In this document: in pieces, positions 57,559-64,000 of the stretch
Layout: every line of letters begins with the position of its first letter
Position numbering within the stretch: position 1 is the first letter of the stretch
Assembly (NCBI RefSeq): GCF_036002945.1
Contig: NZ_CP108529.1
Coordinates: forward strand, 6,443,001 to 6,507,000
DNA from: Streptomyces sp. NBC_01224
Lineage (GTDB): Bacteria > Actinomycetota > Actinomycetes > Streptomycetales > Streptomycetaceae
Reading direction: 5' to 3'
Length of the DNA: 64,000 nt
Notes under the pieces: generated by a model
Databases searched by the model: none
Told to the model about the DNA's origin: nothing
Seen by the model: the letters and a program-made list of their open reading frames with translations, nothing else
Position numbers and translations under genes: made by a program

Positions 57559-58269
57559 ATGACTACGAATGACAGTGGCAGCGCACCCAAGCCCCCCGCC
57601 AAGGACCCCTGGGACCTCCCCGATGTGTCCGGGCTGACCGTCGGCGTGCTCGGCGGCACCGGACCGCAGGGCCGCGGGCTCGCCTACCGGTTCGCCCGCG
57701 CCGGGCAGAAAGTGATCATCGGCTCCCGTGCCGCCGAGCGCGCACAGACCGCTGCCGACGAGCTGGGCCAGGGCGTCGAGGGCGCGGACAACGCCGAGTG
57801 CGCCCGGCGCAGCGATGTCGTGATCGTCGCCGTGCCGTGGGACGGCCACGCCAAGACCCTGGAGACGCTGCGCGACGAGCTCGCGGGCAAGCTCGTCATC
57901 GACTGCGTCAACCCCCTCGGCTTCGACAAGAAGGGCGCCTACGCCCTGAAGCCCGAGGAGGGCAGCGCCGCCGAGCAGGCCGCCGCCCTGCTGCCGGGGT
58001 CCCGGGTCACCGCCGCCTTCCACCACCTCTCGGCGGTGCTTCTTCAGGACGAGGCGATCGAGGAGATCGACACCGATGTGCTGGTGCTGGGCGAGGCCCG
58101 CGCCGACACCGACCTGGTACAGGCGCTGGCAGGCAGGATTCCCGGCATGCGCGGCATCTTCGCCGGGCGGCTGCGCAACGCCCACCAGGTCGAGTCGCTG
58201 GTCGCCAACCTGATCTCGGTCAACCGCCGCTACAAGGCGCATGCGGGTCTGCGTACCACCGACGTCTGA
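57559..58269 (+). CDS. npdG: NADPH-dependent F420 reductase
   Basis: The 236-residue Rossmann protein starts with a polar tail, then LTVGVLGGTGPQGRGLAYRF (NADP-binding), IIGSRAAERA, VIVAVPWDGH, DCVNPLGF and a C-terminal LRNAHQVESLVANLISVNRRY (F420 contact in family). It transfers hydride between NADPH and deazaflavin F420, supplying F420H2 for secondary metabolism or stress. TAGTGT at 57546-57551 is 7 bp before the ATG, so the mRNA is probably leaderless. Confidence 0.94.
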   Translation: MTTNDSGSAPKPPAKDPWDLPDVSGLTVGVLGGTGPQGRGLAYRFARAGQKVIIGSRAAERAQTAADELGQGVEGADNAECARRSDVVIVAVPWDGHAKTLETLRDELAGKLVIDCVNPLGFDKKGAYALKPEEGSAAEQAAALLPGSRVTAAFHHLSAVLLQDEAIEEIDTDVLVLGEARADTDLVQALAGRIPGMRGIFAGRLRNAHQVESLVANLISVNRRYKAHAGLRTTDV

Positions 58270-58365
58270 GCCGGACACGTTCCCGGCGTACCCTGCGGCG
58301 AGCAGAAAGGGGCATGGGGGACACTGGACGGGACCGTGCATCACCCCGGACAGGAGCCGCCCCCC

Positions 58366-58539
58366 ATGCCCCGCCTCGCTCTCTACGCCACCGCCGTCTG
58401 CGTCCTGGCCGTCGTCGCGGCCGTGATCTCGTTCGTCCAGGGCAGCTGGCTCGGGATCGTCTGGGTGCTGCTGGCCGGGCTCTCGTCCAACATGGCGTGG
58501 TTCTACCTGCGCCGGCAGCGTGCGCAGACCGCCGGTTAG
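58366..58539 (+). CDS. Small two-helix membrane protein, 57 aa
   Basis: The protein has two hydrophobic helices (YATAVCVLAVVAAVISFV and LGIVWVLLAGLSSNMAWFY) and a basic end (LRRQRAQTAG). Such tiny membrane proteins are common downstream of npdG-like genes in streptomycetes. CAGGAG is a little far (9 bp) from the ATG; an in-frame start at 58336 would add ten residues. The last four bases overlap the convergent protease gene. Confidence 0.7.
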   Translation: MPRLALYATAVCVLAVVAAVISFVQGSWLGIVWVLLAGLSSNMAWFYLRRQRAQTAG

Positions 58540-59333
58540 AGGTTGAGCGCGCAGACCGGATCGGCCGTTTGCCAGAAGCGGTAGGCGTCGAAACCGCAGT
58601 ACGTCGTGAACTCACTGATGCCCAGTGCCCGCAGCAGGGCGTGGATCGCGTCGAAGAACGCGTGGTTGACCTCGGGGATCCACAGGATGCCGAAGACCGC
58701 GATCAGCCCGAACGGGGCGAACGGCTCGACCTGCCGGCGGATCCGGTACGAGAGCCAGGGCTCGATCACTCCGTAACCGTCCAGCCCCGGGACCGGGACG
58801 AGGTTGAGGATCGCCGCGGTGACCTGGAGCAGTGCCAGGAAGCCCAGCGCGTACTGGAAGACGACCGGGACGCCGTCCAGCGCGTGCAGCCAGAACGGCG
58901 CCGTGCAGACAAACGCGAACAGCACATTCGTCAGCGGACCGGCCGCCGAGATGAGGCTGTGCTTCCAGCGCCCGCTGATCCGGCCCCGCTCGATGAAGAC
59001 CGCACCACCGGGCAGACCGATACCGCCCATGATCACGAACAGCACCGGCAGCACGATGCTCAGCAGCGCATGGGTGTACTTCAGCGGATTCAGGGTCAGA
59101 TAGCCCTTCGACCCGATGGAGATGTCCCCGCTGTGGAGCGCGGTACGGGCATGCGCGTACTCATGCAGACAGAGCGACACCACCCAGGCCGCCGTCACGA
59201 AGAGGAAGAGCGGGATGCCGGGCCGCTGCGCGAAGTCCGTCCACACCGCCCAGCCCGATACCGCCATCACGGCGACGATCCCGAGGAAGACCGGGCTGAT
59301 CCGCCGGTCGCTGCGGGCTGCTGCGATGGTCAT
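58536..59333 (-). CDS. Site-2-protease-like M50 metalloprotease
   Basis: The 265-residue membrane protease has zinc motif HEYAH (in VVSLCLHEYAHARTA), second motif LVPVPGLDGYG (metal-binding Asp) and about six membrane segments. It lacks PDZ and CBS domains and belongs to the short Rip-like family that cleaves membrane-bound regulators. AGGAG precedes the ATG (59333). The substrate is unknown; no anti-sigma gene adjoins it. Confidence 0.92.
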   Translation of the reverse strand: MTIAAARSDRRISPVFLGIVAVMAVSGWAVWTDFAQRPGIPLFLFVTAAWVVSLCLHEYAHARTALHSGDISIGSKGYLTLNPLKYTHALLSIVLPVLFVIMGGIGLPGGAVFIERGRISGRWKHSLISAAGPLTNVLFAFVCTAPFWLHALDGVPVVFQYALGFLALLQVTAAILNLVPVPGLDGYGVIEPWLSYRIRRQVEPFAPFGLIAVFGILWIPEVNHAFFDAIHALLRALGISEFTTYCGFDAYRFWQTADPVCALNL

Positions 59334-59538
59334 CGGCAAACTCCTGGTGGCTGGCCGGAAGGGGGGACGGGCGGCGGTCGGCGAGAGCGACCGTACAGGC
59401 GACACGTCACAAACGTCTCGCGTCGGGGCGGTGGTTCCGTGAAGGGTGGGAGCATGACGAACGATCCCGGCACACAGCGAACACGGGCACGGTCGTACGG
59501 GTGTCCACTTCCCGATCCCGGTCACGGAGAATAGGCGC

Positions 59539-62500
59539 GTGCGCTACTGCATCCTCGGGACGACCCAGGCACTCCGCGACGACGGCACGGCCGTCGCCAT
59601 CGGTGGGGCGAGGCTGCGCGCCCTGCTCTCCGTCCTCGCTCTGCGTCCCGGCCGCACCGTTCCGGCCGCCGTGCTCGTCGACGAGGTATGGGACGGCGAC
59701 CCGCCGGCCGACGCGGTGGGCGCCCTGCAGGCGCTCGTCGGCCGGCTCCGGCGGGCCCTCGGCCATGCCGCGATCACCTCCGCGGAGAGCGGCTACCGGC
59801 TCGCCGCCGAGCCGGACGCGGTCGACCTGTACCGCTTCGAGCGGCTCGCGGGGGAGGGGGCGCGGGCACTGGAGGAGGGCGACGCGGCGAAGGCCCAGGC
59901 CGTGCTGGACGACGCGCTCGCCCTGTGGCGCGGACCTGCCCTGGCCGATCTGCCCGACCGCGGCGCCGTCGCGGCCCGCTGGGCGGCCCGGCGTCTGGAC
60001 GCCCGCCGCAGCAGGCTCGCCGCGGCCCTCGCGCTCGGCCGCGCGGACGAGGCCCTGCCCGAACTGGTCGCGCTCTGCGCCGAGCACCCGATCGACGAAC
60101 CCCTCCAGGCGCTGCGGCTGCGGGCCCTGCGCGATGCCGGGCGCACGGCACAGGCGCTGGCCGCGTACGACGAGGTGCGCACCGTGCTCGCCGACCGCCT
60201 GGGCGCCGACCCTGGAGCCGAACTGCGCGCCCTGCACGCGGAGTTGCTCCGTCAGGACCCGGCGCAACCGGTCGCGGCGGCAGTGGCGGCCGAGCCGCAC
60301 CGGCGCTCCCGTACCCGAACCTCCACCGTCCCGCAGGGAAACCTCCGGGCCAGGCTCACCAGCTTCGTCGGGCGCGAGGACGACATGGAGGCCCTGCGCG
60401 AGGACCTCTCGCACGCCCGGCTCGTCACCCTCCTGGGCCCCGGTGGCGCGGGCAAGACCCGGCTCTCCCAGGAGGCCGCCGAATCCGTCGGGCCCGCCTG
60501 GCCGGACGGCGTCTGGCTGGCCGAACTCGCCCCCGTCGACGACCCCGAGGCCGTACCGGAAGCCGTGCTGACCGCGCTCGGCGCCCGCGAGACCGTGCTG
60601 CGCGGGGCGGGTGCCGAGGAATTCCGGGTCGCCGAAGGCAACGTCGGCGACCCTCTCGTGCGCCTCACCGAGCACTGCTCCGGGCGCCGCATGCTGCTGC
60701 TCCTGGACAACTGCGAGCACCTCGTCGGGGCCGCCGCCGCCCTCGCCGACCATCTGCTCGCCCGCTGCCCGGGCGTCACCGTGCTCGCGACCAGCCGTGA
60801 ACCCCTCGGGGTGCCGGGCGAGTTCGTCCGCCCCGTCGACCCGCTGCCCGACCCGATGGCGCTGCGGCTGCTCGCCGACCGCGGCGCCGCAGCGAAGCCC
60901 GGCTTCCGGATCGACGCGGACGAGGAGACCGCGGCGGCCGCCGCCGAGATCTGCCGCCGCCTCGACGGACTGCCGCTCGCCATCGAACTCGCCGCGGCCC
61001 GGCTGCGGATGCTCACTCCGCGTCAGATCGCCGACCGGCTCGACGACCGGTTCCGCCTGCTCACCAGCGGGGCCCGTACCGTACTGCCCCGACAGCAGAC
61101 CCTGCGCGCCGTCGTCGACTGGTCCTGGGACCTCCTCGACGCCGCCGAATGTGCCGTCCTGCGTCGGCTGTCGGTCTTCGCGGGTGGCTGCACCCTGGCC
61201 GCGGCCGAGGCCGTCTGCGCGGACGGGCCGCAGGGTGCGCGCGAGGTCGCCGGGCTGCTCGGCTCGCTCGTCGACAAGTCCCTCGTCGTCGCCGCACCCG
61301 CCGACGACGGCGAGATGCGCTACCGGCTCCTGGAGACCGTCGCGGAGTACGCCGCCGAACGGCTCGACGGTGCCGGGGAGCGGGACACCGTGGAACGGCA
61401 CCACCTGGTGTACTTCCGGGAGCTGGCCCGTGCTGCGGAGCCCGGACTCCGCGGTGCCGGACAGCGGTCCGTCATCGAACTCCTCCAGCGCGAGTACGAG
61501 AACGTCCGCACCGCCCTGCGCCGCGCCGTCGCCGCCCGCGACGAGCAGGAGGCACTGTGCATGGTGCTCTCGCTGTCCTGGTACTGGCAGATGCGCGATC
61601 TGCGCGCCGACGCCTTGCACTGGGCCGACGCGGCCGCCGCGCTGGGCCCCGACCCCTTCGCTCCGCCCGTCGAGCCCGCACCCTCCCTCCACGAACGCTG
61701 CACCGACGCTCCGCCGCCCATGCGGCCCGAGCTGCTCCAGGAGGCCCGGCGTCAGGTCGCCCTGATCCAGCTGGTCAGCATGGACCACGCCAAGGACGAG
61801 TGGACCGACGAGAAGAGCATGGCCCGGCTGCGCGTCATCGCGGGCACCTACCGGCCGGGCCAGCCGCAGACCTGCCGTACTCCGGCATCGCTCTGGTTCT
61901 TCGCGGTCCTGCTCACCGGGGAAATACGCGACCTGCGCGACCTGCTGGACGAAACGGTCCGTGCCAGCCGGGAGTTCGGCTACGAGTGGGAGCTGGCCGC
62001 GGCTCTCCAGATGCGGGCCAATGTGCTGGCCAACCGGTCCGAGTGGGCGGGCGACGCACAAGCGGACGCCGACGAGAGTCTGGAGATCTTCAACCGGCTC
62101 GGCGACGACTGGGGCGTCGCCGAATCGCTCTCCTCCCGGGGCGAGGCCAACGAGAAGCGGGGTGATTACACCCGCGCGGCCGAGGACTTCCGGGCCGCCA
62201 TCGGCTACGCGGAGAAGCTGGGCGCCCAGTCCCAGGTGTCGGTCCTGCGCGCCAGATACGGGTCCGTGCTCACCGAACTGGACCGCGGTGACGAGGGCGA
62301 GGCGATCCTGCGGGAGGTGCTCGCCGGGGGGCGTCAGGCGGGACACGAGGCGATGCCCGCCGCCCGGCTCTATCTCGCCATGTGGCTGGGCCGCAGCGGC
62401 CGTACGGGCGAGGCACGTGAGCAACTGACGGTGCTTCGCGAGGAGTTCCGTTCCGAGACGGTGGCGATCTTCGAAGGGTTCGCGCAGGGCGCGCTGGCCT

Positions 62501-62874
62501 GGCTGGACAACCAGGACGGGCTGTACGCCGAAGCCCTGCCCCGGGGCCTGGAGGCACTGGCGCGGTCCCGCGACCCGCTGTCGCAGATGGTGGCGCCGCA
62601 CATGTCCGTCATCCATCTCGTCACCCTCGCGCGGGCGCTCGCCGGAATCGGCGGCGAGCGACGGGCCGCACTCGCGGCCCGGCTGCTGGGGGCCGGCCAG
62701 GGGCTGCTGCCCGAAAGCCATGTGCCGACGTCCACGGAGCGGCACGAGTGTGCCCAGACGGAGGAACTGGCCATCGCCGTCCTCGGCCGGGCCGCCTACG
62801 ACGCCGCGTACGCCGAGGGCGGCGGCCTCTCCCTGGAGGAGGCCGCCGCCCTCGTCGACGCGTACCGGGACTGA
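59539..62874 (+). CDS. AfsR/SARP-like regulator with BTAD, NB-ARC and TPR domains
   Basis: This is a 1111-residue STAND regulator. It has an N-terminal OmpR-type winged helix and BTAD (about 1-250: RALLSVLALRPGRTVPAAVL, DLYRFERLAGEGARALE, RLGADPGAELRALHAELL). An NB-ARC ATPase follows from about 270 (P-loop GPGGAGKTRLS near 299, LLLLDNCEHLV, TSREPLGVPGE, GLPLAIELAAARL). The C-terminal half is TPR-like helices (AALGPDPF through EAMPAARLYLAMW). It is of AfsR type, a global activator of secondary metabolism. GTG 59539 is 7 bp after GAGAAT, so it may be leaderless. No AfsS-like gene follows. Confidence 0.93.
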   Translation: MRYCILGTTQALRDDGTAVAIGGARLRALLSVLALRPGRTVPAAVLVDEVWDGDPPADAVGALQALVGRLRRALGHAAITSAESGYRLAAEPDAVDLYRFERLAGEGARALEEGDAAKAQAVLDDALALWRGPALADLPDRGAVAARWAARRLDARRSRLAAALALGRADEALPELVALCAEHPIDEPLQALRLRALRDAGRTAQALAAYDEVRTVLADRLGADPGAELRALHAELLRQDPAQPVAAAVAAEPHRRSRTRTSTVPQGNLRARLTSFVGREDDMEALREDLSHARLVTLLGPGGAGKTRLSQEAAESVGPAWPDGVWLAELAPVDDPEAVPEAVLTALGARETVLRGAGAEEFRVAEGNVGDPLVRLTEHCSGRRMLLLLDNCEHLVGAAAALADHLLARCPGVTVLATSREPLGVPGEFVRPVDPLPDPMALRLLADRGAAAKPGFRIDADEETAAAAAEICRRLDGLPLAIELAAARLRMLTPRQIADRLDDRFRLLTSGARTVLPRQQTLRAVVDWSWDLLDAAECAVLRRLSVFAGGCTLAAAEAVCADGPQGAREVAGLLGSLVDKSLVVAAPADDGEMRYRLLETVAEYAAERLDGAGERDTVERHHLVYFRELARAAEPGLRGAGQRSVIELLQREYENVRTALRRAVAARDEQEALCMVLSLSWYWQMRDLRADALHWADAAAALGPDPFAPPVEPAPSLHERCTDAPPPMRPELLQEARRQVALIQLVSMDHAKDEWTDEKSMARLRVIAGTYRPGQPQTCRTPASLWFFAVLLTGEIRDLRDLLDETVRASREFGYEWELAAALQMRANVLANRSEWAGDAQADADESLEIFNRLGDDWGVAESLSSRGEANEKRGDYTRAAEDFRAAIGYAEKLGAQSQVSVLRARYGSVLTELDRGDEGEAILREVLAGGRQAGHEAMPAARLYLAMWLGRSGRTGEAREQLTVLREEFRSETVAIFEGFAQGALAWLDNQDGLYAEALPRGLEALARSRDPLSQMVAPHMSVIHLVTLARALAGIGGERRAALAARLLGAGQGLLPESHVPTSTERHECAQTEELAIAVLGRAAYDAAYAEGGGLSLEEAAALVDAYRD

Positions 62875-62903
62875 GACCGGCCGGACCCCGGCCGGATCGC
62901 CGG

Positions 62904-63752
62904 TCAGGACTTCTTGCGGAACTTGGCGACGGCGAGCGGCGCCATCACCGCGGTGATCACCGCAGCCCAGCCGAGCGTCACCCACACCGAGTGGGCGATC
63001 GGTCCGCCCATCATCAGTCCGCGCGCGGCGTCCGCCAGATTGGACAGCGGGTTGTAATCGGTGAACGTCTGGAGCCAGCCGGGCATCGTCTTGGTCGGGG
63101 CGAAGATCGAGGAGCCGAACTGGAGCGGCATCAGCACGAGCATCCCCATTCCCTGAACCGCCTGGGCCGTCTTCATGGCCAGCCCGAGCAGGATGAAGAT
63201 CCACATGATGGCGGCACCGAACACCGCCGACAGCGCGACCGCCCCGATCAGCCCGAGAACCGAGGTCTGCAGCTCCATACCGAGCGCGAACCCCATACCC
63301 AGCAGGATCAGGGTGGCGACCATCATCCGGCCGAGCTCGACCACGATCTTGGCGATGAGGACCGAGGAGCGGGCGATCGGCATCGTCCGGAACCGGTCCA
63401 TGACGCCCTTGCGGAAGTCGTCGTTGACGCCGGTGCCGACCGCCATGGCGATGTTCATGCCCATCATCGCCATCAGCCCGGGGACCAGATAGTTCAGATA
63501 CTCCTGTCGGCCGCCGCCCATGCTGCCGCCGACCGAACCGCCGAACACGTACACGAACAGCAGGATGAAGATGACCGGCATCAGGAGTACGTCGAACATC
63601 GACTCCGGATCCTTCTTGATCTGGAGCAGATTGCGCCGCGCCAGCGCCCCGATGTGCCGCAGATTGCCGCGCAGCCCGATCCGGCCCTCGTCGTGGAGCG
63701 CCTTCACCGCTGCGGGCGCGGTGGGGGTGGGCGTCAGAGTCGTCGTGCTCAT
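62904..63752 (-). CDS. ABC-2 type exporter permease (DrrB-like)
   Basis: The 282-residue permease has an N-terminal tail of Thr/Pro, then IGALARRNLLQIKKDPESMFDVLLMP and six membrane segments including FVYVFGGSVGGSMGGGR, GTGVNDDFRKGVMDRFRTMPIARSS and NPLSNLADAARGLM, all typical of DrrB/daunorubicin-type exporters. The ATG (63752) shares ATGA with the stop of the ATPase gene. Convergent with the AfsR-like gene. Confidence 0.92.
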   Translation of the reverse strand: MSTTTLTPTPTAPAAVKALHDEGRIGLRGNLRHIGALARRNLLQIKKDPESMFDVLLMPVIFILLFVYVFGGSVGGSMGGGRQEYLNYLVPGLMAMMGMNIAMAVGTGVNDDFRKGVMDRFRTMPIARSSVLIAKIVVELGRMMVATLILLGMGFALGMELQTSVLGLIGAVALSAVFGAAIMWIFILLGLAMKTAQAVQGMGMLVLMPLQFGSSIFAPTKTMPGWLQTFTDYNPLSNLADAARGLMMGGPIAHSVWVTLGWAAVITAVMAPLAVAKFRKKS

Positions 63753-64000
63753 GCCGCGACCTCCTCGGGGATCGTGTCGGTGACGGAGGAGCTCTTCTCG
63801 CCGGTGATGGCCAGGAAGACCTCGTCCAGGCTGGGCAGGGCGGTGGCGACGTGCGCCAGCGAGAAGCCCCGGGTGCCGAGCAGGCCGATGACGGCCGTCA
63901 GCTGCTCATCGCTGAGGATCGGTACGTACAGCAGCCCCTCGTCCGGGACGGCCTGCGCGCCCGCGACCCCGTCGAGTCCGGCCTCCCTGAGCGCGTGCGC
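63749..64000 (-). CDS. DrrA-like ABC ATPase, C-terminal part only
   Basis: The last 83 residues of an exporter ATPase are present: LREAGLDGVAGAQAVPDEGL, VIGLLGTRGFSLAHV and ATALPSLDEVFLAITGEK, which is the regulatory C-terminal domain of DrrA-type ATPases. The Walker and signature motifs are beyond the window. The stop overlaps the permease start by 4 bp. Confidence 0.9.
   Translation of the reverse strand, partial: AHALREAGLDGVAGAQAVPDEGLLYVPILSDEQLTAVIGLLGTRGFSLAHVATALPSLDEVFLAITGEKSSSVTDTIPEEVAA

Noticed and set aside
59407..63204. Minus-strand open frame of 1265 codons
   Set aside because: It is the antisense of the AfsR-like gene; very high GC gives long stop-free shadows. The sequence is low-complexity with no domain.
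1..64000. CRISPR arrays, tRNA or rRNA genes, prophage or integrative element
   Set aside because: No regularly spaced repeats, cloverleaf sequences, integrase or phage structural genes were seen; the only mobile trace is the IS481 fragment.

Overview
The window is very GC-rich, and its genes show strong G/C third-position bias and frequent GTG, TTG or CTG starts. It carries a class A RNase P RNA, DmdR1/IdeR-type iron boxes, an AfsA/ScbR gamma-butyrolactone pair, an AfsR-like regulator, a bifunctional RNase H/phosphatase and an LAXTG sorting signal. Together these point to a Streptomyces (or very close relative) chromosome. Genes are densely packed, with many 4-bp stop/start overlaps. I see no tRNA, rRNA, CRISPR array or intact mobile element.

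Layout. 0-2.9 kb: 3' part of an SCP2-type thiolase, a 14-TM MFS exporter, and the tail of a dead IS481-type transposase. 2.9-4.5 kb: an AhpD-like protein and its ECF41 sigma factor, with an exact ECF41-type promoter in front. 4.5-8.1 kb: a DesKR-like two-component system in one operon with an ABC exporter. 8.3-11.4 kb: a MaoC hydratase, Zn-alcohol dehydrogenase and SDR operon behind a perfect KstR-like palindrome, closed by a 44-bp palindromic terminator. 11.4-14.4 kb: small proteins and an iron-box-controlled siderophore-binding lipoprotein. 14.4-23 kb: housekeeping genes (Nif3-like, zinc-ribbon coiled coil, RNase H/phosphatase, KDPG aldolase, YaaA, RNB exonuclease, a MerR operon, Uma2). 23.05-23.47 kb: rnpB.

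23.5-27.4 kb: a hypothetical protein, a metallophosphoesterase, a VOC protein and a GT2 glycosyltransferase. 26.7-29.5 kb: a butyrolactone signalling module (ScbR-like receptor, divergent AfsA-type synthase, coupled epimerase/reductase). 29.5-41.7 kb: a mix of PhzF, secreted lamin-tail protein, SDR, PhoD phosphatase, Gfo/Idh/MocA oxidoreductase, Bcr-type exporter, a frameshifted small membrane gene, a lipoprotein, Rsm22, DDAH with a TetR regulator, and a degenerate primase-polymerase protein.

41.7-54.1 kb is the most coherent block, an iron and heme acquisition island. It holds efeO-efeB-efeU plus a lipoprotein, hmuT-hmuU-hmuV, two HtaA-domain surface proteins (one with an LAATG sorting signal) and heme oxygenase hmuO. 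Recognisable iron boxes lie before efeO, between hmuT and htaA, and before hmuO. The inferred flow is heme capture at the wall, import by HmuTUV, ring opening by HmuO, and ferrous iron import by EfeUOB. 54.2-64 kb: methionine aminopeptidase, small proteins, an MFS exporter, an F420:NADP reductase, a site-2-protease homologue, an AfsR-like STAND regulator and a DrrAB-type ABC exporter that runs off the edge.

Repeats include two copies of a 70-74-bp palindromic element, an 86-bp element with 16-bp inverted ends, and at least four copies of a short REP-like word, one of which supplies the end and stop codon of a gene.
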